Below are positions 25,601-36,165 of a stretch of 64,000 nt of DNA, in pieces. The stretch comes from Glandiceps talaboti (lineage: Eukaryota > Hemichordata > Enteropneusta > Spengelidae): the NCBI RefSeq assembly GCF_964340395.1, contig NC_135568.1, positions 16,481,776-16,545,775 of the forward strand, in the 5' to 3' direction. Each line of letters begins with the position of its first letter. Within the stretch, counting starts at the first letter, position 1. The notes under the pieces were generated by a model, which worked only from the letters and a program-made list of their open reading frames with translations, had not been told where the DNA came from and ran no database searches. Position numbers and translations under genes: made by a program.

Positions 25601-28149
25601 AACTCTCTAGAATATTCTTAGTTAAAACTGCTGTTGAAATCAATTGGGGCACAATTTATTTCACAACCATCTACCACGGCTGTGGAAAATATAGCTCGCT
25701 GTCAATCATCGTTTGGTGGGGCAATGCCACAGTCGATGACCGCAAACGCCTCAGTCGAATCGTTAGCACTCCCAGTAGCAATATTGGGTGACAACTTCCT
25801 TCTCTTAATTATCTGTATAGTACTCAAATAAAGAAAATAGCTTAGTAAACGGTGATTTCCATCCAGCACTTAATTTATTCGAACTTATGCGCTCAGGCGA
25901 GCGGTACCGTTCGATCGAATCAGGTTCTAATCGCACATTGTTTAGCTTTTACCCAACTGCAGTCCGCACTCTTAATGAATTAAATTAAGTTCTCCGAGAG
26001 CGCACCAATCGTGTGTTAGGAGACCTCTTCACAGTACTATTTTTGTAAATTTTTCATTGCATGCAAAATCAATGCACACTTCATTAAATGTGTACCAGTA
26101 TTATATGACAATAAAACACATGTTACATTTAAAATGTTACCATCCACTGCAGCAGTAACTATCTTTTCAGTGATATCTAAACTTTTGTTTGAAATAACAG
26201 TGTACCTTAAGTTTATTTCTGTTATGCTTGTTTTAAGTTTGCGTTGTTTTAAGTTTGATGTTCTGTGTTTTATTCATCTTATGTGCTGTATTTTTAATTT
26301 CGTACTTAGGGTTCCTCGAAAGAACCGCGTTGCACATTGAAATATCACTAAGTATATATATGCAATGATTAAAAGAGTTATATTCAGAATTTATTTTAAA
26401 TAAAAATTCAACAAGTTAATGTGATCACATTTGCAAGATTGCACTGTGGTGGATTTGGTTAAGTGTTAACTTGTACACATGTTGACCGATCGCGAATGCA
26501 ACATCATACATGTTTCCTTGAGGGAATGTGAGTAAACCCAACACAAACTTCAAGACGGCGAAACCAAAGGGAAACAGTCTTAATTGGGGTGCCCCACAAG
26601 CCAAGGGGAAACTGTCGTATGATGTTGCACGAGTACGATCAGTCAACATGAGTTTTATAACACGGCACATCATTTGCCGCACTGCATGCTGTGCCTAAAC
26701 AGTATGAAGTTACAGTGCATGCATACTGTAGGGTTACCATATGACCAAAGTGAAGACAGTTTCGGAAACAGTAATTTTAAAAAGTTTACGTCTTTGATAA
26801 TTACAATTACCAACTTTGTTCATTCCAAATTCTTTCTGACACATGAGTGGCAAGTTTGTCTTCAGGAAAGTGTATAATTAGGTTAGCGTGACTGACACAT
26901 TCCAATACGCAACCCATGTACATTCCTCGTAAAGGCTGTGAGCAAAGGCACTCGACAGTAACAAGGTGTTATTTAATTTGCAAAACCTGCCGTAGTGCGA
27001 GAATGGTAAAATATTCAAGCCGTTGTTTTGTTTTGGAAGAAATCACAAAGTGTGTTTAATTTTTTTTAAGGTGGTACTGTCGATGTAACCATTCACAAGA
27101 TCACACATGACAACAAGATAGAAGAACTATATAAAGCTACTGGTGGAGGATGGGGCGGAATGAATGTAGACTTGGAATTTGAAAAGCTGTTGACAGAAGA
27201 GTTAGGGAGTGCATTTGTTAGCGATTTTCAGAAGAAACACCCAAGTGGTTGGGTTGATATAATGAGGGCTTTTCAAACAGCAAAGTGTTCTGATAGAGCG
27301 GCTGATGGCGAGAATACAAGAGTTAAAGTGGATAACATAGATTTTGTTAACTATTGTCGGGCCAGCACTAGAATGACGACTAATTTTGACAATATGTTAA
27401 CTCAATCTATGAAGAAGCATAGGGTATCAGTTACTCGAGGTTCTCTTGTACTACCGCCAGATGTCATGAAATCGCTTTTCCAGCCATCGCTGCAAAACAT
27501 CAGAGAGCATTTGCTGGATTTACTTAAAATGGAGGATATGAATAAAATCGATTTCATATTCCTAGTTGGTGGGTTTTCAGAGTCGAAATTGCTTCAGGAA
27601 GATATCAAAGCAGCAGTGGGGGGAGGTAAGCGTATCTTTGTGCCTGGCAAAGGCACAGCGGCAATTATGGAGGGAGCAGTTATGTTTTCAGGCCAGACAA
27701 ATGTTATTAAATCAAGGAAATCTGCCCTCACATATGGTACAGATGTTTCAAACAAATTCGACGAAAAGATACACGATATTAGTCACCGTTATGTTGATAG
27801 AGAAGGGGTAGAAAGATGTAGGGATGTGTTTTTCACCTTAGTTACAGTGGGTGAAACAATCACTACAGGTAACACACGCAGGTTTACCTTCAACCCCATA
27901 TATAAAGATCAAGAGAGTGTCAGATTTGTATTTTTTGTAACTGAAAAAAGGGAGGCTACCTATACAGATGATGCAGGCGTTGAACAGGAAACCGCTAGCC
28001 TATGTGTACCCAGCCCTTACACAGAGAAAGGAAGTAATAGGAAAATCAACATGGATATACGGTTTGATGATACGGAAATTAAGGCTATAGTCACTGATGT
28101 AGAATCAGGGCAAATAAGGCAAGCCGGTTTGAGCTTACAAATAGCTTAA
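13604..28149 (+). CDS. HSPA12-like HSP70-family ATPase (five-exon gene)
   Basis: Complete gene of the heat shock 70 kDa protein 12 (HSPA12A/B) family, cytosolic actin-fold ATPases related to HSP70. Joined exons are 13604-13631, 15167-15471, 23709-23930, 24350-24497 and 27071-28149. Together they give 1782 nt, 593 residues plus TAA, with no stop or frameshift. Motifs visible are phosphate-1 AIDFGTTYSG (D23-G30), a VPAIW block in exon 3, EPEAASIF in exon 4, phosphate-2 DCGGGT (232-237) formed across the exon 4/5 junction, and the adenosine motif LVGGF (399-403). The C-terminus ends FDDTEIKAIVTDVESG and a short tail, as is usual for HSPA12. It lacks the standard HSP70 EEVD tail and long lid, which is normal for this family. 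Length is slightly below human HSPA12A. Exon phases match throughout. The family is known to be strongly expanded in several marine invertebrates, so paralogues elsewhere are likely. Symbol withheld because orthology cannot be shown. Confidence 0.88.
15167..15471 (+). CDS. HSPA12-like gene, exon 2 (phosphate-1 loop)
   Basis: The acceptor is TTTTTCTCTTAACAG and the donor is GTAAGT. Encodes residues 10-111, including the ATP-binding AIDFGTTYSG and the KFKMDL block before the exon boundary. Reading frame is intact; the end is phase 0. Confidence 0.9.
15472..17549. other. Intron 2 of the HSPA12-like gene, 5' part
   Basis: Intron 2 runs 15472-23708 (8.2 kb). This first part holds no recognisable gene or repeat apart from short AT-rich stretches. 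Confidence 0.5.
17550..18825. repeat. 89-bp satellite array (about 14 units)
   Basis: Head-to-tail AT-rich monomers. Landmarks such as CAGGAATCAAA recur at 18161, 18250 and 18339, giving an 89-bp period. Each monomer has AACTAATTAATTATACAATGG, then ATTAATGTATTCA, TATAATTAATTCATC and GATCAACTGTGTCAGG. Outer monomers are more diverged than inner ones. It lies wholly within intron 2 of the HSPA12-like gene. Confidence 0.93.
18841..19116 (-). other. Antisense open frame with coiled-coil character
   Basis: The minus-strand frame contains a charged heptad-like stretch (VEEVFLRAEDEVKNVRRER and following, rich in Glu/Arg/Lys). A related block with the same CAGCTCAGTA, TTCAGCAACG and TTCTTCTC landmarks recurs at about 19905-20000. 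Either this is a duplicated fossil coding segment or a diverged CT-rich repeat. No start, splice or family support. Confidence 0.2.
19480..19650. repeat. Inverted repeat, 24-bp arms
   Basis: GAAATCGGACCTTTTCAAGT with TC (19481-19502) faces GAACTTGAAAAGTCCGATTT (about 19626-19646), separated by about 120 bp. Possible MITE remnant. Confidence 0.5.
20551..21763. mobile_element. 1.2-kb non-autonomous TIR element with G/C-tract ends
   Basis: The left end is GGGGTGGACCATTTGATATC followed by a long G run. The right end is a C run followed by GGATATCGAATGGTCTACCC, its inverse. ATAA flanks both sides (20547-20550 and 21764-21767), a possible 4-bp target duplication. Inside are spaced A-runs of 7-10 bases; AAAAAATCCGGATAT occurs near both ends in the same orientation. 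No transposase. Superfamily not assigned. Confidence 0.65.
21768..23708. other. Intron 2 of the HSPA12-like gene, 3' part
   Basis: Contains a C-tract at about 22885-22899 and a less AT-rich section at 22140-22660, but no supported gene. Short open frames at 22224-22481 and 22505-22783 have no recognisable product. Confidence 0.4.
23709..23930 (+). CDS. HSPA12-like gene, exon 3
   Basis: Acceptor TTTACAG, donor GTGAGC; 74 codons (residues 112-185), phase 0 at both ends. Encodes VPALLVFSESLR, WVITVPAIW and RQFMREAAEK, the conserved block between the phosphate loops. It continues directly from the KFKMDLHHDSGA end of exon 2, so no exon appears to be missing. Confidence 0.9.
24350..24497 (+). CDS. 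HSPA12-like gene, exon 4
   Basis: Acceptor TTTTTCAAAG, donor GTATGT; 148 nt ending in phase 1. Encodes DQLKIALEPEAASIFCRRE and MVVDCG, the start of the phosphate-2 loop. Confidence 0.9.
24498..25649. other. Intron 4 of the HSPA12-like gene, 5' part
   Basis: No gene. At 25175-25260 lies the inverted copy of the dispersed repeat at 10780-10885. Confidence 0.45.
25650..25988 (+). mobile_element. LINE 3' coding fragment (C-terminal RT region)
   Basis: In broken frames it reads VWWGNATVDDRKRLSRIV, then HPALNLFELMRSGERYRSI and SFYPTAVRTLNELN followed by TAA. This is the typical C-terminal end of a non-LTR retrotransposon ORF2. It is 5'-truncated, frameshifted and contains internal stops, and is certainly inactive. 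It sits in intron 4 of the HSPA12-like gene in sense orientation. Confidence 0.7.
26478..26650. mobile_element. Small fold-back MITE
   Basis: The ends CATGTTGACCGATCG and CGATCAGTCAACATG are inverse. Inside them TGCAACATCATAC faces GTATGATGTTGCA, and TTTCC faces GGAAA. Total about 173 bp; no coding sequence. Confidence 0.65.
26755..26876 (+). repeat. Dispersed repeat, second copy at 41.8 kb
   Basis: TTTGTTCATTCCAAATTCTT followed by TCTGACACA is shared with about 41888-41918. The surrounding 100 bp is alignable (AAAAAGTTTAC, ATTAC). Probably a fragment of a non-LTR element, since the 41.8-kb copy abuts LINE sequence. Confidence 0.45.
27071..28149 (+). CDS. HSPA12-like gene, exon 5 (terminal)
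   Basis: Acceptor TTTTTTTTAAG. Its first two bases complete the Gly codon begun in exon 4 and give GGGTVDVTIHKI. It contains the substrate-domain half, LVGGFSESKLLQ, SALTYGTDVSNKF and the C-terminus ending in TAA at 28147-28149. 359 codons, uninterrupted. Confidence 0.92.
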
Positions 28150-30894
28150 CAATGAGAAAATGTAATACTTGTGAAGTAGTAAAATATAAAGTGATATCAG
28201 TAGTATGCAGGAAAGTTATCCTGGCCCTTACTCTACGTGTAATATGTAAGAATAATGACTTTGAAAAGATAGAAAAATACGGCAGCAGTCACAATCTCAT
28301 GGAACTGAGATAATGATTAGGCGTTACGTTAGCATACGGGAGGGGAGGAGGATACCTTTTAAACAGTATATCAAGTGTCATTGCTGTTGGCAAACACAGA
28401 TACCTAATCTAATGCGAACAACTTCTTTGGATTTTTATTCCGTTATATAGAAAGCAATGTCAACCCCCAAGTAGGTGTTTATGATTATAGTCCTAGAGGG
28501 TATTGTTTTACATGAAACATGAATTAAAATCCCATCAATGTAAAATGTAGGGTTTATTAAAAGGAATAACATATCTTTGTGGAATTCGATTAATGTATGT
28601 GACTGTCTTTTAATCATGAAGTGCATGCATTATGTTCATTTGTATCCTTTTATGAATAGAAAACAATATATTGTCATGTTCTACCGGAACTGAGTGTCAC
28701 TGAATGTCATTCTTTTCTAAATACTCGATATAGCGAAACACCTAGGACATGGTATAGTTAATCCTTTCAATGTCTTTGTATTGTCTAAATGCACAGAAGT
28801 ATTGTAAAGTACATGTCATCAAAATCACAGAGTATAATCATCGCACAATTGCTATGACAGATTTAGACCCCCAATACGTGTGGCGTACTCGGGGTATTTG
28901 CATGAATGCTTGCCCGTATTTTTTATGAGCATAGCGAGAGAAAGTGCAGCAGAAAACACTCCAAGCACAAGTGCAAATACTCCTGAGTACCCACACGGGA
29001 ACTCATGCAGAAACAGAGTTCTATTACTATTGAATATGTTTGTCTGAAACAACAAATTTCCATAAAAATCATAGAAATCATGGCGGTCGATCAAGGGCTT
29101 CGTGTGTACGAACGATCGCATCCTCATTTGCATATTATTTGCAAGCACGTATACAGTAATGTTTTCGGTATTGTACAGCTGTGAAAATACCACTAGTATG
29201 CGCGCACACCAGTGCAAGTAATAAAATGTGGGTGGTGTTTAGTAGACTGTGAAAATACCGTGGAAGGGGTACATCTGACCATGGACGTAGGAGTATAAAA
29301 AGTAACAAGTAATACAGTAGCATGGAGGCAGAAGCATCCCATCCTTTATCTGAAGAACGTGAGAAACCGACCATAAAGAACTCCATCACTGAGAAGAGTT
29401 GGTCGTTCCTTTACTATCACTTTTAAAGGGCCTGGCATTTGCAACCGAGTGTGTGTGGGGGTTGTCTTGGAGTTGAACATGGGTTTTCTCAAACTGAACC
29501 CCTATTTCTGATGACCAATTCCAAAGTGACCATCCCAGTAACGACCTCATTTTCCAAAATGACCCCCCACACCCCACTGCCTGCTGGGCAAACCGCTTAG
29601 GCCCCATAAACGCTGCTTGCAGCTTAAATTGAATATTGCTATTTATTTAGAGAACACTGAACACATTACTTTTGGTGCAGATTTTGTTTTCTTTGTACAT
29701 GTTTGTCTAGAATCTATATGTAATTTCGTCAGGGTATCTCAATACACAGCATACATCCATAAGAGAATATAATTACTTACAGTTAATACTACTCTTTCTA
29801 TTAAAGTTAGTCTTTACAAATGTAACAAATGTTGACAGAAAGCAACATAAACTAATTTCTGATAATGGAACCATGGTATATATACCTGTTAGGGGTATTA
29901 TACACTGGAGTGAAATATGATGTATTGGGAAAGTGCAGATTGAACAAATACAATTTTCTGTGCAGTGTATTAACATCAATTGTACATTATTTTCAATGTT
30001 TTTTTAAATGATTTTCATTTGAACATTTAGATGTAGCCAATGCCATAATGCTTCTACAATTTCATTCAAAATAAGTTTTTATCTCGAGAATGACAAATCG
30101 ATTGAAACACAAATGGCAAGTTCAAACTTCAGTTAAAACTGTCGTCAATATACACTCAGTGGTGACTTTAATGGAAATAAAAGCTGACCATAACGTAATA
30201 CACAACTAGCCATTCTTAAATACTATATACCCAGTAGTAGATTTTTGAATATCTTATTTGAGAAATAGTGCACGTGGCACATGTATATGTTACACCCAAT
30301 CCGTGAAACTGCCCAATTCATAGAATGTGCATGTAACTTTGCCCAGTTCATGGAATGGACAACCTTGTGCAAATAAGAGTATAGATTACGATCTAAAAGG
30401 GGCCAAATTATATTTTGGGGCAAGAGTTTTGAACTGGGGTGTTGATTATCGAACTTTATTAAAAACACAAGCTACACTGAATTATAATAAAATAAGAATT
30501 GTGAAGTGATGAGGTTGTAAATACATGATAATAAAGTTGTTTCATTCTTATTCTTTTTTGTGTGTGTCCTATAACATGTTTAAGGAGTAGAACAAGAAAA
30601 TGCACTTGACATAAAGAACAATAGTATTGAAAAAAGATCTTCAAGTTACAGATACTGTCCCTTTAATGAATTTGATTATACGACACATATTTCTGTTAGG
30701 CACAAATATCACCAAACTTACTGGTACATTATTCTTTGTTTATAATTGATATCGTGATTTCCATGTGGTACACACTCTCCCAGGTCGAGTAACTTGAAAT
30801 AACGCTGAAATCTCAGTATCACTTTGTGCATTGCATTTATCACTACTCTCACTGTCACTTTCCTTAGTGTCACTATCATTCATTCAATACATTG

Positions 30895-30896
<2 letters not shown>
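28150..30896. other. 3' UTR and downstream non-coding stretch
   Basis: Begins with the 3' UTR of the HSPA12-like gene; the polyadenylation site is not clear. No gene was recognised in the following 2.7 kb on either strand. Confidence 0.4.
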
Positions 30897-30988
<92 letters not shown>

Positions 30989-30989
30989 A

Positions 30990-31029
<40 letters not shown>

Positions 31030-31031
31030 TT
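30897..31031. repeat. (CAA)n-(CAT)n compound microsatellite
   Basis: About 17 CAA units followed by about 28 CAT units with a CAA interruption. All six-frame homopolymer ORFs here (Gln/His, Asn/Ile, Asp/Val) are artefacts. Confidence 0.96.
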
Positions 31032-31454
31032 CAGTGGAGCTGGAAACACTGCTGTTTGTTTCTTCCCTCTTGACTTTCATTTGTTTCCTTCGCCTGCATA
31101 TGAAATCCTCTGACAACGTCTGTGATGTACTAGTGCTACTTGATGGCCTCGTGCTAGCTGCATTGCCTTCATTTGTCCTTTTATCACCATCACCACAACT
31201 TCACTCTGTGGCCTGTCAAAGTCGACACAATCATATCTAAGGTCACATTAAACATCATATATCTTATCTTAGTTGAGTTCGGTGCACCATGTTTGGAAAG
31301 TGAGCGACGAAATGGAAGATATTCCCCGATGAACAGTTTCGTTTTTATGACAATATTAACTTTGATCTTTGCTTTTGACCCCTTGCTGAGTAAAGTATTT
31401 CAAACAAGCAATGTGTTATGGTCATTAGCAATATGGCTACGTATGACGAGTATA

Positions 31455-32135
31455 AAGTTGGCCTCAGATTCAGATAGCCCCATATTGAGCTTCATATTCA
31501 GCGTCAGACCCGAAGACACCCGACGGACGCAATCAAACTTGAAATACAGTGCGTTGAGACTACAGGGAAAGATTCCGCTTCACAACCTTTTGATGGAGTC
31601 AGCACATATCATTGTTTTAAAAAAATAAATCAAGATCAAGATATCAATTTTGTTATCAATTTTAGGATTGATTCTTTATTGACTGTTTTTCTCTACATGT
31701 AACATTTGCCAATGCGTACACGTCTATACATAGATCTGGAGGCCTTCAAAGTTTAAATACCAAACTCCAGCATGTCTAGCTAGATCTAAAAGTCTTTTAA
31801 ATGTACATGAATCATAAGTATGACAATATATATCAACTTAATTTTTACTGACATTTTTGCACATTATTGGCAAAATATATCAACCAACAAACATATAGCG
31901 GCTGAACTTGGGGCTATCAATGTCTTTGTCACAAGTATTTCAACTCTATTTCTGGTATATTTCCCAAATAAATATTGTGCAAGCAGAGACATTCCAACTT
32001 AAATCAAAAGGTTGTGAAGCGGAATCTTCCCCCTGTCGTCTCAACGGTATTGATTGCGTCAATCGAGTGTCTTCGGATCTAAGGCTATATGAGGCCCAAT
32101 GTGAGGCTTTCTGAATCTGATTCTAAATCTGAAGC
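31455..32135. repeat. Long inverted repeat with ~140-bp arms
   Basis: The left arm (about 31460-31595) contains GAAGACACCCGACGGACGCA, CGTTGAGAC and AAGATTCCGCTTCACAACCT. The right arm (about 31998-32130) is its reverse complement at roughly 80 percent identity. The spacer is about 400 bp. Probably a fold-back transposon or two copies inserted head to head. The open frame 31173-31628 crosses the left arm and is not supported as a gene. Confidence 0.7.
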
Positions 32136-32179
32136 CAGTAACCTGCATATTGGAAAAAAAGTACGTATGGGACGAGGCA

Positions 32180-34410
32180 CAGAAAAATTTCTTTTATTAG
32201 CCATTGTCAATCAGCTTCTTTTATTGATCTCCTAAACAATTGTATGGAGAATGTAAATATGGAGATATATGATTTCGTATCGGCCATTCAACTTTTGACG
32301 ACGCAGCTTCCAAGTGTAATATGGTAAAAAAGTGTAAAGCTTGGATAAAAAACGCCAGCTAAAACAACCTGATTGGTTTGACACAGACTGCAAAAAATTA
32401 AAATCGGTGAAATTTAGGTGCTTGAGGAAATTTCGCTCTCCGGGAAGTATTCGTTTAAATTGGTCGTTTTTAAAAGGTTGCGATCAGAATTTAAAAATAT
32501 GTGTAATGTTAAAAGTCGTAACTTTTTTGATACTCGTAGAAAGAAATTGGCTACTTCTATCAACGATCAAACAAGTTTCTGGCATACCCTGCGTGAAATT
32601 ACCTCTTTTAGGGCATGTAGTCCTTCTCTTCTGCCAGATGTTTGGTTGAATAATTTTTAAAAAAATTGTTCCAAAATGACACTTTTCATTTAGTGGAAGA
32701 ATTTACACACTTGTTGGAATCTGCAGTTGACGACTTTTTCCCAACTGGAGGAGAATTGACTTATGATATTTTGAATGGTCCTATTACAAATGATACAATT
32801 ATAGATCGTATTGCAAACCTGAAGAATGGGAAATCGTCAGGGCCTGACAAAGTTTTAAGTTAATTCATAAAGTCAATTTCTCGTGCCCTATTTAAGCGTT
32901 TTGTTCAATAGCATATTTTAGACACTGGGATATAATTATACCTATTCAAAAGAAAGGACCTACCAATGTTCCAGATATTTACAGAGGAATTTCCCTTTTA
33001 TAAGTATCTTTAGTAAAACAGTTACTTGTATATTAAACAGGCATCTTTCATTTTGGGCAGAAGCTTTTGATTAAAATTGATGAGGCACAAGCTGGTTTTA
33101 GAAGAGGTTATTCCACTGTAGATAATGTATTCATCCTTCAATCAATCATCTAGAAGTATCTGACAATGAATAAGGGGAAATTTTATTGCACTTTCGTCGA
33201 TTTTTCCAAAGCATTTGTCACCGTTGAACGACATAGGTTGTGGTATCTCATTTTGAAAGGTGGTGTTAAGGGAAATATGTTCAGAATGTTAAGCAATGTT
33301 TATGACAGTGTCAAGTCTTGTGTAAGAACGGGTGAAGGTAACACTGAATATTTTAATTGCCACATTGGCATACGCCAAGGATGTATGCTAAACCCCTTCT
33401 TATTTTCATATTTCATCAACGAATTAGCTAGGGAAATTCAAGTTACTGGTCAACGTGGGGTGCAACTATCCCCAGACCTAGTTGAAATCATTTGTGTCAC
33501 ACTACAAATACCTAGGATTACTATTATCCTGTCGTTTAAAGTGGTATCACGCCACCAAATTGTTATCACAACAGGGCGAAAAAGCTTTCATTAACATCTG
33601 GAATAAGTGAAATAGCGTTGGCACCGTCACATGATACTTTCATTAAAATGTTTGATTCAATGATTTCACCAATTTTAATGTATGGATCTGAAATATGGGG
33701 TTTTCACAGTTATCTGTTACTAGAAAGAGTACAGCTTTTAGTGTTCAAAATATGTTTAGGTCTTTCAAAATGTGCTCCAAATTGTGCTGTGCTTGGTGAA
33801 TGTCGGAAGTACACCATACACCTAACAACAGCAAAAAGGTGTATTAAATACTGGGCCAAACTTGTAAATATGCCAAAATAGAAGAAAATGTTACAACATG
33901 CTTTACCAAATTGAAAACTTGGGTTAAAGATCAAGGGCTACATGGGTCAGAGAGGTACGAATCTTACTATCTATTTGTGATTTACAAGATGTGTGGGGCG
34001 CACAAGAAGTAGACAACATTGATCTATTTGTAAACACAATCATTGCTAGATTTAAACAGTTTTTATTTTTAAATTGGCATGGTGAAATGTCAACCTTAGA
34101 TAAACTTGGGTATTTGTTCTCGTTACCATTGCTAAACATCGGAAGATGTTAGCACGTTTCAGGTGTTCTGCCCATTGCTTCATCGTATTTGTAATCTTTG
34201 TGACTTAGGAGGAAAAGTTGAGGATGAATTCCATTTTCTTCTGAAATGCAATTCTATTCATCCATTATCGTAACAAATATATCCCTGGTCATTTTTATTC
34301 TCCACCATCCTACGAAAAGTTTATTGAAGTAATGCATACTGAGAACGAAGACATTTTGCAAAAACTTGCTGTATTTCTTTTCCGTGCTCTTTCTTTGGGG
34401 TTATATTAAC
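32180..34410 (+). mobile_element. Decayed LINE (non-LTR retrotransposon), RT motif C lost
   Basis: Broken ORF2. It shows QPDWFDTDCKKLK upstream linker, LKNGKSSGPDK (32812-32850), AGFRRGYSTVDNVFIL, RT motif A FVDFSKAF (about 33195) and motif B GIRQGCMLNPFLFSYFIN (about 33370). It then jumps to the post-RT block MISPILMYGSEIWG (33660) and RVQLLVFKICLGLSK. The tail has a Cys/His knuckle CNLCDLGGKVEDEFHFLLKC (about 34192-34251). The catalytic FADD motif C is missing, so an internal deletion removed it. Several stops and frameshifts. The style resembles CR1/L2-group LINEs; clade not proven. Confidence 0.82.
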
Positions 34411-34539
34411 TTGTATGCATACCAGCGGTTCGACTATATTGTAATTTTTTCTATAAAGTTATTATGTTTTAAAAATAGCTAAGGTTCTGTCTTGTTATTG
34501 CAAAGGGTATGACATTCCTTTTTCATGTTGAGTTGTACA

Positions 34540-34653
34540 CACACACCCGAGCGCTTGCTTGCGCACACACACACATACATGCGCACACAGATACACACCT
34601 ATGTATGTATGTATGTATGTATGTATGTATGTATGTATGTATGTATGTGTGTG

Positions 34654-34685
<32 letters not shown>

Positions 34686-34740
34686 TGTATGTATGTATGT
34701 ATGTATGTATGTATGTATGCATACACACACACACACACAG
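34540..34740. repeat. (AC)n/(TATG)n/(AC)n compound microsatellite
   Basis: CACA-rich ends flank about 120 bp of TATG tetranucleotides (34601-34719). Confidence 0.95.
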
Positions 34741-35539
34741 ACAGCCTGGTGGCAGGTGGGCAGACATTTTACCGTGTAATATCATGCCTGAATCACATAA
34801 TTTCACGTAAGATAAATCAATAATTTATTCAATCTCGTCTATAACATACATTCTAAACTAAATAAACAAAGCGCACAACAAATGCTAAATAGACAGCTCC
34901 AACTTATCGGCCTAGATGTGGTTTTATAATTCTTAACTCGATATACCGATAAATATAAACTTGCATAACATATGAGATATTTGTAAGCCAACTAGCATCG
35001 AGAGCAGCATCGTTAGCAGTTACTTAATAGCTAGCATAAATGCAGAACTAAGTTTACAAACGTATTTATATTTTTGCTTTGACAATGTTCAAGTATAAAG
35101 ATTAATACACACTAGCTAGAATTTCAGAAACTTTGTGTCAAACAGCTTCACCGATCTTTGTTCTATTATAAGTATTAGATTACGTTTTTGATTTTTAAAA
35201 ACAACTACCAAAATCCTGCAACTACACCCGTGGTTATGACTCTTAAATTGTTGTCTCCATTTCGTATGTGATGTTACATTTGATTACATGTGATTACATT
35301 TGCTAAATAGTTTTCAGAAACTTGTTTGATAAATGAACAGCATAAAAGTACCTTAAGATGTAATTTTTAAAATTAAGCTGTTTGAAATGGCGACAATTCG
35401 AAGTTATTTTTCCTGTTTACGACTACACAATGTTAAGTTAATTCGGGCCTTAACACAGTACCGTGGAGAAACCATTGCTCAATACCAGTCCATCTCCCTT
35501 CTATTGTTGACCATTAAAAGGGAACGCCACTCGGTTATA
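34741..35539. other. Non-coding spacer
   Basis: AT-rich; nothing recognised. Confidence 0.4.
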
Positions 35540-35580
35540 TAATAGGGATGAAAAGTCTGTCTGTTTGTTTGTTTGTTTGT

Positions 35581-35657
<77 letters not shown>

Positions 35658-36165
35658 TTGTGGGTCATCATTTTATCAAAAACGGCTGGCTCAAAACGAA
35701 ATGTAATGCACACATTCTTTAGGGTAATGTCTAGAACCTATTAGGTTTTGGTAAACATACCATGAATATTAATGAGCTATTTAAGTAATTAATGGTTTTC
35801 GGTAATTAGGTTATTTTTTAAGATTCTTAAGATTCAATATTATTTGGTACATAATGATTTTAACAAAGTTCATGTCTCATATAAAGTTTGATTATAGCTT
35901 GTAGTTTTAATGACTCATTTGCTTAATTAATGATTTTCAGTAATTAGGCTATAACTTAAGAATGCACACATCAAATTCAATATAATGTGTCACACACTTA
36001 AAAACAAAACAAAGGGCACATGTCCTGCAAAACTTAGTGATGTAGCTCTTAGTTTTAATGAGTCATTTCCATAATTAATGAGTTTTAGTATTTAGGCTAT
36101 ATCTTACAAATGCACTTCAAATTCAATCAAATTTGGTGCATACTTGATGATTTACAACATCAGCA
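35540..36165 (+). repeat. (TCTG)n-headed dispersed repeat (copy 1) with ~145-bp internal units
   Basis: A TCTG tract (35583-35655) is followed by TTCTTTAGGGTAATG and ATATTAATGAGCTATTTA. Degenerate tandem units with TAATTAGGCTATA-like landmarks follow at about 35803, 35941 and 36088. The same TCTG head and first unit recur at 53765-54060, so this is one repeat family with a microsatellite at its head. Confidence 0.7.

Noticed and set aside
30831-31116. Poly-Gln/His, poly-Asn/Ile and poly-Asp/Val proteins
   Set aside because: All are frames of one CAA/CAT microsatellite; no flanking coding sequence.
31173-31628. 151-codon frame at the long inverted repeat
   Set aside because: It runs through one arm of the inverted repeat and begins in CAT-rich low-complexity DNA; no family match recognised.
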